Source: Vibrio agarilyticus (GTDB lineage: Bacteria; Pseudomonadota; Gammaproteobacteria; Enterobacterales; Vibrionaceae). Taken from it: DNA of 64,000 nt. A model generated the notes under the pieces. That model did no database searches. It was not told where the DNA came from and saw nothing but the letters and a program-made list of their open reading frames with translations. Positions 41,188-51,099 of this stretch are shown here, piece by piece. The stretch lies in the NCBI RefSeq assembly GCF_012641465.1, contig NZ_JABAIK010000004.1, positions 202,258 to 266,257 on the forward strand, given 5' to 3'. A program made the translations under genes and the position numbers. How positions within the stretch are numbered: the stretch's first letter is position 1; each line of letters begins with the position of its first letter.

Positions 41188-42443
41188 TATCGTTACGTAA
41201 ACTCACTTGGCGTAGCCTCGCCAATCGCCGCGCCAGCGTATGGCTTTGTATCGCCACCGTGGCCATTTCCGTCATGTTACTTTTGGCCGTCGAACGCATT
41301 CGAACTCAAACCAAAACCAGCTTTACTCAAGCCGTTTCTGGTACCGACTTAATTGTCGGCGCGCGCTCCGGCCAACTCAATTTATTGCTGTATTCGGTAT
41401 TTCGCTTAGGCGATGCAACCAATAATTTGGACTGGCAAAGCTATAAAATGCTACAAAATCACCCTTCGGTGGCGTGGACGATCCCCATTTCATTGGGTGA
41501 CTCGCATCGAGGCTATCGCGTGGTTGGTACTAGCCAAAGTTATTTTGACCATTTCCGTTATGGCGCGAAGCAGTCGCTACGCTTTGCTCAAGGTAGTGGC
41601 ATTGATGGACTGTTTGATACCGTGATCGGCGCGGAAGTGGCCAAGAAACTCGGTTACCAAATTGGCGATCGCATCGTGGTGGCACACGGCCTAGCCGACG
41701 TAAGTTTCAGTCGCCATGATACTCTGCCCTTTGTGATCAGCGGCATTTTAGCACCAACGGGGACGCCAGTAGATCACAGTGTTCACGTCTCTCTTGAAGC
41801 AATAGAAGCGATTCACGTCGGTTGGGAATCTGGTGCCAAACTGGGTCCAACACCCTCTGCCGACGCTTTAAAAGCGCAGCAATTTGAACCCAAAAGTATC
41901 ACCGCCGTATTAGTGGGGTTAAAATCACGCCTGCACGCATTTCGTTTACAGCGCGAGATAAATCAATATGCTCCCGAAGCGCTTAGCGCTATCATGCCGG
42001 GGATTGCGCTGCAGCAGCTGTGGCAAATGTTGGCACTGGCAGAAACGGCATTACTTGCGGTATCTATGCTTGTGGTTGTCGCCGGATTACTCGGAATGCT
42101 TGCAACCTTACTCAGTGGGTTGCGCGAACGTCGCCGAGAGATGGCGATACTTCGTGCAATGGGCGCGCGTCCCTATCACTTGGTGGGTTTGTTAGTTGGC
42201 GAAGCCAGTTTACTCACGTTTGCAGGCTGCGCCTTTGGCACCATTGGGTTTTACGCGGCGATGAGCCTAGCACAATGGCCTATCGAGCAGCTGATTGGTG
42301 TGCGTTTGACCCTCTCACTCCCCAGTATGATGGAGTGGACAATTTTGCTGCTGGTCTTCACGCTGGGTACCTTGATTGGCCTGATTCCAGCACTGAGCGC
42401 ATATCGTCAAAGCCTGAGTGACGGTATGAATATAAGGATCTAA
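41184..42443 (+). CDS. FtsX/MacB-type ABC permease of the zrg cluster
   Basis: A 419-residue permease with the MacB/FtsX layout: one N-terminal helix (about 18-36), a large periplasmic domain (about 40-270) and three C-terminal helices (near 277-300, 325-350 and 380-400), the second reached after LSGLRERRREMAILRAMGARP, the coupling segment. This topology is normally used for lipoprotein release or mechanotransmission rather than solute import, which makes its part in zinc uptake indirect or unusual. ATGA overlap with the ATPase. Confidence 0.87.
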   Translation: MISLRKLTWRSLANRRASVWLCIATVAISVMLLLAVERIRTQTKTSFTQAVSGTDLIVGARSGQLNLLLYSVFRLGDATNNLDWQSYKMLQNHPSVAWTIPISLGDSHRGYRVVGTSQSYFDHFRYGAKQSLRFAQGSGIDGLFDTVIGAEVAKKLGYQIGDRIVVAHGLADVSFSRHDTLPFVISGILAPTGTPVDHSVHVSLEAIEAIHVGWESGAKLGPTPSADALKAQQFEPKSITAVLVGLKSRLHAFRLQREINQYAPEALSAIMPGIALQQLWQMLALAETALLAVSMLVVVAGLLGMLATLLSGLRERRREMAILRAMGARPYHLVGLLVGEASLLTFAGCAFGTIGFYAAMSLAQWPIEQLIGVRLTLSLPSMMEWTILLLVFTLGTLIGLIPALSAYRQSLSDGMNIRI

Positions 42444-42448
42444 CTATA

Positions 42449-42967
42449 ATGCGTTTTTTCGCGACTTCACTAATGAATGTTATCGTCTGTGCTGGCCTGT
42501 TGCTGTCATTTATAGCACCAGTATCGGCCAGTGATGAGGCGCCACTGACCTTAGATTGGATTGATTTGATCCCAGAAAACGAACGCCTCTCATTTGATGA
42601 TCTCGGCATGCCGATGATTCAAGATCACAGTGGCGCTGCGGCGCAGCAAAGTAAACTTGGTGCGATTCGTCCGGAATTAAATGGCAGTTTGGTCAAAATC
42701 CCTGGTTTTGTCGTACCACTGGAAGGGACTGAAGATCAAATTACTGAATTTCTCCTCGTCCCTTATTTTGGCGCCTGCATCCACGTGCCGCCACCGCCAC
42801 CAAATCAGATCATTTACGTCAACTTCCCCAAAGGCGCTCCGGTCACTGAACTTTGGGATGTGGTGTATGTGATTGGAACATTACGCACTGAAGTGGTGTC
42901 TCTCGATTTAGCGGAAACAGGTTACGCACTTGAAGGGCTCGAGCTAGCCCCTTATGACGATATGTAA
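42449..42967 (+). CDS. DUF3299 periplasmic protein of the zrg cluster
   Basis: A 172-residue protein with an N-terminal signal sequence (IVCAGLLLSFIAPVSA) and a DUF3299 domain containing IPGFVVPLEG, the Cys/His motif GACIHVPPPPPNQI and YVIGTLR. The Cys-x-His pair could bind a metal. It starts five bases after the permease stop, so it belongs to the same operon. Proteins of this type are often next to MacB-like ABC systems; activity is unknown. Confidence 0.83.
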   Translation: MRFFATSLMNVIVCAGLLLSFIAPVSASDEAPLTLDWIDLIPENERLSFDDLGMPMIQDHSGAAAQQSKLGAIRPELNGSLVKIPGFVVPLEGTEDQITEFLLVPYFGACIHVPPPPPNQIIYVNFPKGAPVTELWDVVYVIGTLRTEVVSLDLAETGYALEGLELAPYDDM

Positions 42968-42985
42968 TGGTCTGCCAATGCACTT

Positions 42986-43123
42986 TATACCCGTCGCACT
43001 TGAAGTTGCAGCGTTGTTGGCTGACTCTCACAAACCTCATCACACAGTTAGTCTATGTTCACGAAGTGCTCAGAGGCTTTGCTCGTTTGCCGCCTACCTG
43101 CATCTTCACGTTGTTTTGGTATA
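42986..43123 (-). repeat. ERIC-like repeat behind the zrg cluster, reversed
   Basis: A 138-bp copy in reverse orientation: it begins TATACCCGTCGCACTTGAAG and ends CGTTGTTTTGGTATA, with CTCACAAACCTCATCACA, GTCTATGTTCACGAAGTGCTCAGAG in between. It starts 18 bases after the DUF3299 stop. Confidence 0.85.
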
Positions 43124-43174
43124 TGCCAGAGTAAAATCTCGCGACAAGGCAAACCATCGCTGGCTTGGCACGAC

Positions 43175-43291
43175 CTAGAACAGATAACGCGCTAACCCCA
43201 CCATGACAAGCAAATAAATAGCGAGCATGAGCGAGAGCGAAATTGCTCGCCTTATCTTTTTCTTACTATCAATGTGGTTGGTGTTTTTCAT
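43175..43291 (-). CDS. Candidate 38-residue single-pass membrane protein
   Basis: The frame ATG 43291 to TAG 43175 encodes 38 residues: a polar, positive N-terminus (MKNTNHIDSKKKIRR) and one hydrophobic helix from about residue 16 (AISLSLMLAIYLLVMVGLA) with RYLF at the end. The positive-inside rule predicts N-in. The ribosome site is poor (AGTGGA directly before ATG). I do not recognise a family. The gap is otherwise unexplained, and the clean lysine/arginine cluster plus helix looks like a real small protein rather than noise. Confidence 0.5.
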   Translation of the reverse strand: MKNTNHIDSKKKIRRAISLSLMLAIYLLVMVGLARYLF

Positions 43292-43448
43292 TCCACTTGA
43301 CTGTTTGAATGCAAATTACGCAACAATTTTAACAAATTATTAGCATTGCGAACAGCGGTTTGTGCACATCGCCACGCAATTTGATTACCAATTTTGTAAG
43401 GTTCGCGGTACAGTAATTCATCAATAGTGATGATCGATTTCGCAAACG

Positions 43449-44345
43449 ATGGCTGAAAATACTTCCTCAGTAGTGATAGAACCTGGGGTACGAAAAACCT
43501 CCAACCACACTGACAAACAAGCGTATGTCAAAGACAGTGCGCAGCGCATTCAGATGCTAGCCGAAACCCACGGCATTGCTGCGCGGCTGCAGAGCTCAAC
43601 GCCCGAACACTCACCATTAGAGCGTGCATTAGCTCGCGAGCAAAAACGCAAAGCACAGCGTCAAATCAACTTAGAATCGATTATCAAACAAGCTCATACA
43701 AGCTGTCGCGATGAAACGGGGGCGGAACCAGAACGAGATTGGCTTGAGCGTTATTTCGATATGGCTCAAGAAATCCATAACCCAATGATGCAAAAATTGT
43801 GGGCGCAAGTGCTACGGCGCGAAGTAACGAACCCCGGCGCAACGTCGATGAAGGCTCTGCGCATATTAAAAGAGATGACGCCAAAAGAAGCGCAAACACT
43901 TCAGCGCGCGGCGGCACTGGGTTGCAGCTTTGGCGGGGATGGCAGCCGAAAATTATTGATGGGGTATAAAGCCACAGCAGGATTGTGGCATTTTGGCAAG
44001 CGCGAGCAACTTTCCAGCCTAAGCCTAGCAAGCTTTCAACTGCCTTACGCCAGTATTTTAGTATTGATGGATTTAGGCTTGCTTCATAGCGGTGAGCTGG
44101 AATCTGGCGAGATTGACCCGCTGGCACCACTGCGCCTTGACTATCAAGGCAAGAGCTTAACGCTTAATGTAAATACTCGTGGTTTGCGTCTGATTTATTA
44201 TCGATTCACGCCTACGGGAAATGAGCTGTGCAAGTTATTAGGTAACAAGCTCAATAACGACTATTACGACCAGCTCTTAGCCTTACTAGCGCAAAAGTTT
44301 CTCGTTAAGCACGACAATGACAGCGCTGTCCACTATTCAGTTTAA
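43449..44345 (+). CDS. TIGR03899-type protein of unknown function
   Basis: A 298-residue soluble protein, without signal peptide or membrane segment, that resembles the TIGR03899 family found in vibrios and relatives. Notable parts are ERALAREQKRKAQRQ (basic coiled region), WLERYFDMAQEIHNPMMQKLWAQVLRREV and FTPTGNELCKLL. The middle section is shared with DUF2806-like proteins as far as I can judge. It is convergent with cobA with only nine bases between the stops. Function is not known. Confidence 0.72.
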   Translation: MAENTSSVVIEPGVRKTSNHTDKQAYVKDSAQRIQMLAETHGIAARLQSSTPEHSPLERALAREQKRKAQRQINLESIIKQAHTSCRDETGAEPERDWLERYFDMAQEIHNPMMQKLWAQVLRREVTNPGATSMKALRILKEMTPKEAQTLQRAAALGCSFGGDGSRKLLMGYKATAGLWHFGKREQLSSLSLASFQLPYASILVLMDLGLLHSGELESGEIDPLAPLRLDYQGKSLTLNVNTRGLRLIYYRFTPTGNELCKLLGNKLNNDYYDQLLALLAQKFLVKHDNDSAVHYSV

Positions 44346-44354
44346 AGTCAAATC

Positions 44355-45212
44355 TCATCCAACTTGGCTATGGGCTGCAGTCGTTGTGTCTGCCACTGGA
44401 TGCTTTGCCTGAAACCAAGCTAACTTATCAGCAAGGCGCACCACTTCACCAATCACAATTAACGCTGGAGATTCTGCTTGCGTTGCCATATTTGCCAACT
44501 GGGACAGCTCTCCTCGCCACACTTTTTGATCCGCTTGAGTGCCTCGCTCTATGATAGCCACTGGGGTGGTTCCAGATCTGCCATAAGTCAAAAGCTGCGC
44601 TTGAATGTGGGCCGATTTCATTAATCCCATATAGATAACCAACGTTTGTTGGCTTCGAGCCAACGTGCTCCAGTCAAGATCGCTGTCTTGATCTTTTAAA
44701 TGCCCCGTAATAAACAGCGCCGATTGGGCGTGATCACGATGAGTCAGTGGGATCCCGGCATAAGCCGTTGCCCCAGCAGCCGCGGTGATCCCCGGTACCA
44801 CCTGAAACGCGATTCCAGCGTTTGCCAATACTTCTAGCTCTTCACCGCCTCGACCAAACACAAAAGGATCGCCGCCTTTGATCCGTACCACTCGGTAACC
44901 GCGCTGAGCAAAATCAACCAGCAGTTGATTGGTTTGTTCTTGCGGCACGCTGTGGTGCCCTGCTCGCTTACCTACACAGACAAGTATCGTCGACGAGGGC
45001 ACGAGCGCCATAATTGCATCAGACACCAAATAGTCATAAAGCACCACGTCGGCTTGCTCAAGCATTCGTAACGCTTTGAGCGTTAATAACTCCGGATCGC
45101 CCGGGCCGGCGCCAACCAATGCAACTTCACCAGGATTCAACTGACTGTGCGGCCCTGTGTGCAAAGCGCTTTTTTGCACTAATGAGGTTGGAAACGGGGT
45201 AACAGTACTCAT
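44355..45212 (-). CDS. cobA: Uroporphyrinogen-III C-methyltransferase
   Basis: The enzyme adds two methyl groups to uroporphyrinogen III to make precorrin-2, leading to siroheme. The 285 residues are the methyltransferase alone, without the CysG oxidase/chelatase half: [40 protein letters not shown] and IPLTHRD are all present. ATG 45212 follows GGAGTG. In several vibrios this gene is beside cysDNC; here its upstream neighbour is a divergent acetyltransferase instead. Confidence 0.94.
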   Translation of the reverse strand: MSTVTPFPTSLVQKSALHTGPHSQLNPGEVALVGAGPGDPELLTLKALRMLEQADVVLYDYLVSDAIMALVPSSTILVCVGKRAGHHSVPQEQTNQLLVDFAQRGYRVVRIKGGDPFVFGRGGEELEVLANAGIAFQVVPGITAAAGATAYAGIPLTHRDHAQSALFITGHLKDQDSDLDWSTLARSQQTLVIYMGLMKSAHIQAQLLTYGRSGTTPVAIIERGTQADQKVWRGELSQLANMATQAESPALIVIGEVVRLADKLAWFQAKHPVADTTTAAHSQVG

Positions 45213-45408
45213 TGGTAAACACTCCATTGTTTATATCCGTGATGTCACTTGCTCACACTTGGAGTATCCCGTGTTTTTATTAGAACAGGAAATTCTTAAA
45301 GATTATTTTTTATACCCATATCGACTATTGCAGCGAAAAAACGAAATATGATTTATCAATCAGTTACCGTAAAATGCGCCATCGCCTTTTTATGATAATT
45401 TGTTCATT

Positions 45409-45858
45409 ATGATCACCTGGCACCAATGCCCACTTGAGCACTTTTCTGCGCTTGAGCTTTACCACCTATTGCAACTGCGTGTTGACGTATTTGTTGTCGA
45501 ACAGAACTGCCCTTACCCTGAGCTCGATGGTAAAGATACTCTGCCACACGTGGAACACCTTGTGGCAAGAGAGGGTGAGACGGTTATCGCATGTGCTCGA
45601 TTGCTACCACCAGAGGTCAGCTATCCCAGTGCGAGCATTGGCCGCGTTGTCTGTCATGCCGATCATCGTCATACAGGTCTAGGACATGAGCTTCTCAAAC
45701 GCGCTATCCAAGCTTGTAAAGAAAAATGGCCCGATAGCGAGATTGAAATTGGTGCTCAAGCCTATCTTCGCCGATTTTATGAGCAACACGGATTTGTTGA
45801 GGAAGGTGAAATTTATCTTGAAGATGGCATTGAGCATATTCATATGCGTCGAATATAA
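45409..45858 (+). CDS. elaA: ElaA-like GNAT acetyltransferase
   Basis: A 149-residue GNAT-family protein. The N-terminal LYHLLQLRVDVFVVEQNCPY with ELDGKD is the ElaA signature; the acetyl-CoA-binding region lies at GRVVCHADHRHTGLGHELL and the C-terminal beta strands at LRRFYEQHGFVEEGE. The substrate is unknown. ATG 45409 is preferred over the upstream TTG. Divergent from cobA. Confidence 0.9.
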   Translation: MITWHQCPLEHFSALELYHLLQLRVDVFVVEQNCPYPELDGKDTLPHVEHLVAREGETVIACARLLPPEVSYPSASIGRVVCHADHRHTGLGHELLKRAIQACKEKWPDSEIEIGAQAYLRRFYEQHGFVEEGEIYLEDGIEHIHMRRI

Positions 45859-45940
45859 GCGGTCAATTTAGAGGCAAAATAGTCTTTAGAAGCACTGATA
45901 CGTGAAATGGGATCATCACGTTACCGTAGGAAACCAAATA

Positions 45941-46816
45941 ATGAGTCCAACTACTGGCGCTGTGCTGCTATTGATCATCGGCAACTTGTTAGCCACATTT
46001 TCCGATGTCGCCGTAAAATTACTTGAATTGGGTATCAGCCCTTTTCAATATATGTTTCTACGTCAACTCGTCTCCCTATTGGTGATTGCCCCTCTTTGGT
46101 GGTGCCAGCCGCTTCCTGCGCGAGTTTTCGTGCAAAAACGTATTACTTGCCTTCGCGCTCATCTCGTTTTAATTGGCAGTGGCTGCACTATGATGGCGCT
46201 CAGCTATCTGCCTATCGCCACGGCAAACGCGATCTTCTATGCCGCCCCCTTACTCATGTTGCCACTGGCGGTCGTCATACTTAACGAGCGCGCATCGCGA
46301 AATAAAGTATTGAGCACGGTGTTTGGCTTTATTGGCGTTCTTGTGGTCTTGCGCCCTTCGCAGTTTCACTGGGCCGCTCTGTTTGCGCTTGGCACTGCAT
46401 GCACATTAGCGCTATTCAATCTGTTAGTACGCAAATTACCGTCAGAGCAGTCGGTCATCACAACCCTTTGGTGGACAACCGTATGTTCGCTGCCGATTTC
46501 GCTGATATTGGCGATCAATGATTGGCGTCCATTGTCGATGGATCAGATTACGCTCGTGGCAGTGAGCGCGGTGTGCATTTTAAGTTATAACGGGCTTGCG
46601 GTGGCCGCGTACCGTAAGGCGCCGCCGGGTGATGTCGCGCTATCTGAATATTCAGGCTTAGTCTTTGCGGCGCTATTTGGCATACTGTGGTTTGGTGAAG
46701 TACCCGATTGGCTGACCGCAATAGGGATCTTGATGATCATTGTGCCGCTCATGCCATGGCGCAGCCGAAACGCTCGCCATTTGCCTCGAAAAGCTCAAGC
46801 GCCGGCGAGGCGCTAA
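45941..46816 (+). CDS. EamA/DMT-family membrane transporter
   Basis: A 291-residue protein with about ten membrane helices in two EamA repeats (about 10-135 and 150-285). SYLPIATANAIFYAAPLL and the mirrored PPGDVALSEYSGLVFAALFG mark the ends of the repeats. The DMT superfamily exports amino acids, nucleotides and other small molecules; the substrate cannot be inferred. ATG 45941 has TAGGAA upstream; a GTG at 45902 is a less likely start. Confidence 0.86.
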   Translation: MSPTTGAVLLLIIGNLLATFSDVAVKLLELGISPFQYMFLRQLVSLLVIAPLWWCQPLPARVFVQKRITCLRAHLVLIGSGCTMMALSYLPIATANAIFYAAPLLMLPLAVVILNERASRNKVLSTVFGFIGVLVVLRPSQFHWAALFALGTACTLALFNLLVRKLPSEQSVITTLWWTTVCSLPISLILAINDWRPLSMDQITLVAVSAVCILSYNGLAVAAYRKAPPGDVALSEYSGLVFAALFGILWFGEVPDWLTAIGILMIIVPLMPWRSRNARHLPRKAQAPARR

Positions 46817-46864
46817 AAAAAACCAGGCAAAGCACGATCACCCAGCTGAGAAACACATTATTGG

Positions 46865-47488
46865 CTAGCGATTGCGCTTAAATCCACCATCAGAGGCGCG
46901 AAAAAAAGTCACCTCGTCATTGCCGCGAGTCAGTTTTAATATATCTAATTCACCACCCTCTGTGCGTTTAAAGCGGACCATTTGCCCCTGACGGATGTGA
47001 CTCAACGGTTTATCACCACCTTCAATTTTAACTAATGCGTTAAGATCTTGCATAGGTAACTGGTTAGCTCGAAACACTTGAGCCAATGTATCGCCTTGTC
47101 GAACTGTATATTCATGCCAATCAGTTGCGGCGCTTCGCTGTGGTAATACTGCTTTTTGAGGCGCTGCGACAGATTGTTCACTCAGCCCGGTGGTGTTCAC
47201 CGCAAGCGGAATTCGTTGTTTCTCGGTTTGTAGCGGCTGCGCGAGCTCGGGCGAACTTGGCATTAATACAAGTGCCACAATAACCAACAGACTCACGAAC
47301 ACTAGCCGCTGATGTAACTTCGGTAATCGTTGCCACAATTGCGTTACTTGTGTCTGTGACCACTTTGTCTTAAACGACGCAAAAGAGATCCCTCGAATCG
47401 CGTCCATTGACAATTTGTGTTGTTGAAGACGCAGCATAAATTGCTGCCATAACGTTAGCTTTGCAGTGCGCTTTCTACGACGATTCAT
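46865..47488 (-). CDS. OapA/YtfB-type cell-envelope protein with LysM-like domain
   Basis: A 207-residue protein of the opacity-associated protein A family. A basic cytoplasmic N-terminus (MNRRRKRTAK) is followed by one helix near 62-77 and a periplasmic C-terminal LysM-like domain from about 127 (EYTVRQGDTLAQVF ... HIRQGQMVRFKR). E. coli YtfB, of the same family, localises to the division site and binds glycans. It is convergent with the EamA gene and divergent from fklB, as ytfB is beside fklB in E. coli. Confidence 0.86.
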   Translation of the reverse strand: MNRRRKRTAKLTLWQQFMLRLQQHKLSMDAIRGISFASFKTKWSQTQVTQLWQRLPKLHQRLVFVSLLVIVALVLMPSSPELAQPLQTEKQRIPLAVNTTGLSEQSVAAPQKAVLPQRSAATDWHEYTVRQGDTLAQVFRANQLPMQDLNALVKIEGGDKPLSHIRQGQMVRFKRTEGGELDILKLTRGNDEVTFFRASDGGFKRNR

Positions 47489-47734
47489 ACACCTTACTCT
47501 CCTATCGGCGTTAGCCTCAGTATATGAAGAGACGCAACGCGAGTATAGCCGTTACAAGATAAAATCCCGAGAAAGCGTCAATTAACCCGTTAATTTCAGA
47601 CAATTTAAAAACAAAATTGACCGTGACCGACGAGATGACGCAGTTTCAGTGCCGAAACGGCACTCTATCGTTTCACCTAAACTGCGAACCTGCTATCCTA
47701 AGTGGTTCAATTCGCCAACTAATGAGTAAAATTC

Positions 47735-48355
47735 ATGTCTGACGTACAATTTGAAACTGCAGAGCAAAAAGCCAGCTACGGCATCGGCCTGCAAATGGGC
47801 CAACAACTTGCTGGCTCAGGTCTTGAAGGGCTAAATGTCGACGCGATTGCCGCTGGTATTGCAACGGCACTAGCAGGTGATATGCCTGCTATCGAAATCG
47901 ACGAAATCAACCAAGCGCTACAAGAACTCCATACACGTGCAGAAGCTGTGCGCCAAGAAGCCGCTAAAGCTGCTGCCGCAGAAGGCGAAGCGTTTCTAGC
48001 TGACAACGCAAAACGTGATGAAGTGACTGTATTGGACTCAGGTCTGCAATACGAAATCTTGACTGAAGGCACCGGCGAAATCCCATCATCGGATAAAACC
48101 GTTCGCGTTCATTATCACGGTCAATTGACCGACGGCACTGTGTTTGATAGCTCAGTATCGCGTGGCCAACCAGCGGAATTCCCTGTAACTGGCGTGATCA
48201 AAGGTTGGGTTGAAGCTCTGCAGCTAATGCCTGTAGGCTCAAAATGGAAGCTCTACATTCCACAAGACCTTGCTTATGGCGAGCGTGGCGCAGGCGCAGC
48301 CATCCCACCATTTGCCGCATTGGTGTTTGAAGTAGAATTACTCGATATTCTGTAA
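47735..48355 (+). CDS. fklB: FKBP-type peptidyl-prolyl isomerase FklB
   Basis: FklB is a dimeric cytoplasmic or periplasmic proline isomerase. The 206 residues have an alpha-helical dimerisation part (about 1-110) and the FKBP domain (about 112-206) with [38 protein letters not shown] and [17 protein letters not shown]. No signal peptide is visible. It ends at a strong terminator. Confidence 0.94.
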   Translation: MSDVQFETAEQKASYGIGLQMGQQLAGSGLEGLNVDAIAAGIATALAGDMPAIEIDEINQALQELHTRAEAVRQEAAKAAAAEGEAFLADNAKRDEVTVLDSGLQYEILTEGTGEIPSSDKTVRVHYHGQLTDGTVFDSSVSRGQPAEFPVTGVIKGWVEALQLMPVGSKWKLYIPQDLAYGERGAGAAIPPFAALVFEVELLDIL

Positions 48356-48370
48356 TCAGAATGTGGTTCC

Positions 48371-48401
48371 AAAATGGCGCTCACTAGAGCGCCATTTTTT
48401 T
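48371..48401 (+). terminator. Terminator behind fklB
   Basis: AAAATGGCGCTC and GAGCGCCATTTT form a 12-bp perfect stem with an ACTA loop, followed by T on the plus strand. Confidence 0.93.
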
Positions 48402-48408
48402 ACATACT

Positions 48409-48450
48409 TATACCAAGTAACTTCAAGATGGATGATTCAGCGAAAGTGAC
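48409..48450 (+). repeat. Remnant of an intergenic repeat
   Basis: TATACCAAGTAACTTCAAG followed by GATTCAGCGAAAGTGACT resembles the left end of the second-type repeat at 27734. The rest of the element, up to the rplQ terminator, has decayed; a possible right remnant is CGTCAAGTGG at 48535-48544. Confidence 0.5.
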
Positions 48451-48572
48451 TTGCTTTGGCTTTGTCAATGAGACAACAAGCGGGCCCACAGAGTATCGAC
48501 ACGCACTGTGATGTGGCTTATGAGTCCATTAAAACGTCAAGTGGCACGAGTATGAGCAGAATGTTTAGATAC

Positions 48573-48602
48573 AAAAAAACCGAGCAGATGCTCGGTTTTT
48601 TC
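48573..48602 (-). terminator. Terminator of the alpha operon
   Basis: ACCGAGCA/TGCTCGGT with A and T runs on both sides, 15 bases beyond the rplQ stop on the minus strand, ends the S10-spc-alpha array. Confidence 0.92.
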
Positions 48603-48616
48603 GTTTTACGAACTGA

Positions 48617-49000
48617 TTACTCAGCAGCAGCTTCTTCAGCAGCTGGGCGATCAACTAGCTCAATGTATGCCATTGGAGCTTTGTCACCAGCACGGAAGCC
48701 AGCTTTTAGGATACGAGTGTAACCGCCCTGACGAGCAGCAAAACGTGGACCTAGTTCGTTAAATAGTTTTGCAACTACTTCGTTGTCACGAGTACGTGCA
48801 AACGCTAGACGACGGTTAGCAACACTGTCAGTCTTAGCTAGTGTAATCAAAGGCTCAACTACACGACGCAGTTCTTTAGCTTTTGGCAAAGTTGTCTTGA
48901 TCACTTCGTGACGAACAAGAGAGCTAGCCATGTTGCTAAACATCGCTTTGCGATGGCTGCTGTTGCGGTTGAGTTGACGACCACTCTTACGATGGCGCAT
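48617..49000 (-). CDS. rplQ: 50S ribosomal protein bL17
   Basis: The 127-residue protein begins [20 protein letters not shown], the diagnostic bL17 sequence, with a short Ala/Glu-rich tail. It is the last gene of the alpha operon, 26 bases behind rpoA. Confidence 0.98.
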   Translation of the reverse strand: MRHRKSGRQLNRNSSHRKAMFSNMASSLVRHEVIKTTLPKAKELRRVVEPLITLAKTDSVANRRLAFARTRDNEVVAKLFNELGPRFAARQGGYTRILKAGFRAGDKAPMAYIELVDRPAAEEAAAE

Positions 49001-49026
49001 GACCTAATCCTTCTAACTAGTATCGA

Positions 49027-50019
49027 TTAATCTTCAGCGATTGATGCAGGTGGCCAGTTCTCGAGGCGCATGCCCAGAGACAAACCACGTGACGCCAGTA
49101 CGTCTTTAATCTCAGTAAGAGATTTCTTACCAAGGTTTGGCGTTTTAAGTAGCTCAACCTCAGTACGTTGTACTAGATCACCGATGTAGTGAATCGCTTC
49201 TGCTTTCAGGCAGTTAGCAGAGCGAACTGTTAGTTCAAGATCGTCTACAGGACGCAGTAGGATCGGATCGAATTCTGGCTTCTCTTCCTTCTCCTCAGGT
49301 ACACGTACATCACGAAGATCTACGAACGCATCCAATTGCTCAGCTAGGATTGTAGCTGCGCGACGGATAGCTTCCTCAGGTTCTAGAGTACCGTTCGTTT
49401 CCATGTCGATCACAAGCTTGTCTAAATCGGTACGTTGCTCAACACGTGCAGCTTCTACAGCGTAAGCAATTTTATCTACAGGGCTGAATGTAGCATCAAC
49501 CAATAGACGACCAATAGGACGCTCATCATCTTCAGTGTGAATACGAGCTGAAGCTGGAACATAACCACGACCACGTTCTACTTTAATACGCATAGCGATT
49601 TCAGCATTGTCATCGGTTAGATGGCAAATAACGTGTTCAGGGTTAGCGATCTCTACATCACCATCATGGGTGATGTCACCTGCAACCACAGGGCCCGAGC
49701 CAGATTTGTTTAGTGTGATAAACACTTCGTCTTTGCCTTCAGCGACACGCACTGCCAAACCTTTAAGGTTTAGAAGAATCTCAAGAATATCTTCTTGAAC
49801 ACCTTCTTTAGTGCTGTACTCGTGAAGCACGCCTTCAATTTCAACTTCAGTCACTGCGCAACCTGGCATTGACGAAAGTAGAATGCGGCGAAGCGCATTA
49901 CCTAGAGTGTGACCAAAGCCACGCTCTAATGGCTCAAGAGTTACTTTTGCATGAGTCGTGCTGATCTGTTCAATGTCAACAAGACGTGGCTTAAGAAATT
50001 CTGTTACAGAACCCTGCAT
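49027..50019 (-). CDS. rpoA: RNA polymerase alpha subunit
   Basis: RpoA nucleates core polymerase assembly and its C-terminal domain contacts UP elements and activators. The 330 residues comprise the NTD (about 1-235, [15 protein letters not shown]) and the CTD (about 250-329) with the DNA-binding LPNLGKKS-like segment [16 protein letters not shown]. Length is typical for gammaproteobacteria (329). Confidence 0.99.
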   Translation of the reverse strand: MQGSVTEFLKPRLVDIEQISTTHAKVTLEPLERGFGHTLGNALRRILLSSMPGCAVTEVEIEGVLHEYSTKEGVQEDILEILLNLKGLAVRVAEGKDEVFITLNKSGSGPVVAGDITHDGDVEIANPEHVICHLTDDNAEIAMRIKVERGRGYVPASARIHTEDDERPIGRLLVDATFSPVDKIAYAVEAARVEQRTDLDKLVIDMETNGTLEPEEAIRRAATILAEQLDAFVDLRDVRVPEEKEEKPEFDPILLRPVDDLELTVRSANCLKAEAIHYIGDLVQRTEVELLKTPNLGKKSLTEIKDVLASRGLSLGMRLENWPPASIAED

Positions 50020-50043
50020 TGTGTCCTCTCTTTAATTTAAACC

Positions 50044-50664
50044 TTACTTAGAGTAAAGCTCGACGATCAATTGTTCGTTGATATCAGCTGATAGGTCAGA
50101 ACGCTCAGGCATACGCTTGAATGTACCTTCCAATTGGCCAGCATCTACTTCAATCCAAGTTGGTTTTTCACGTTGTTCTGCAACTTCTAGAGCCGCTTTA
50201 ATACGCGCTTGCTGTTTAGCTTTTTCGCGAATTGATACAACGTCATTAGCCGCTACTTTGAAAGAAGGAACGTTTACAACTTTACCGTTAACTAGGATAG
50301 CTTTGTGGCTAACTAGTTGACGTGCTTCTGCGCGAGTTGCGCCAAAGCCCATGCGGTAAACTACGTTATCTAGACGACCTTCAAGAAGCTGAAGCAGGTT
50401 TTCACCTGTGTTGCCTTTAAGGCGAGCGGCTTCTTTGTAGTAGTTACGGAATTGTTTTTCTAGAACGCCGTACATACGACGAACTTTTTGCTTCTCACGA
50501 AGCTGAACGCCATACTCAGATAGACGACCGCGACGAGCGCCGTGTACACCTGGTGCGTTATCAATTTTACACTTGGTATCGATCGCGCGAACACCAGACT
50601 TAAGGAACAAGTCAGTGCCTTCGCGACGGCTAAGCTTCAGCTTAGGACCCAAATATCTTGCCAT
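50044..50664 (-). CDS. rpsD: 30S ribosomal protein uS4
   Basis: The 206-residue protein starts [20 protein letters not shown] and has the S4 RNA-binding domain with [21 protein letters not shown]. uS4 starts 30S assembly and, in E. coli, represses the alpha operon by binding the leader in front of rpsM. No zinc cysteine cluster is present. Confidence 0.98.
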   Translation of the reverse strand: MARYLGPKLKLSRREGTDLFLKSGVRAIDTKCKIDNAPGVHGARRGRLSEYGVQLREKQKVRRMYGVLEKQFRNYYKEAARLKGNTGENLLQLLEGRLDNVVYRMGFGATRAEARQLVSHKAILVNGKVVNVPSFKVAANDVVSIREKAKQQARIKAALEVAEQREKPTWIEVDAGQLEGTFKRMPERSDLSADINEQLIVELYSK

Positions 50665-50691
50665 GATTCTTCTCCAATGGTCCCAGAAACG

Positions 50692-51087
<396 letters not shown>

Positions 51088-51099
51088 CTACCTTCCCGA

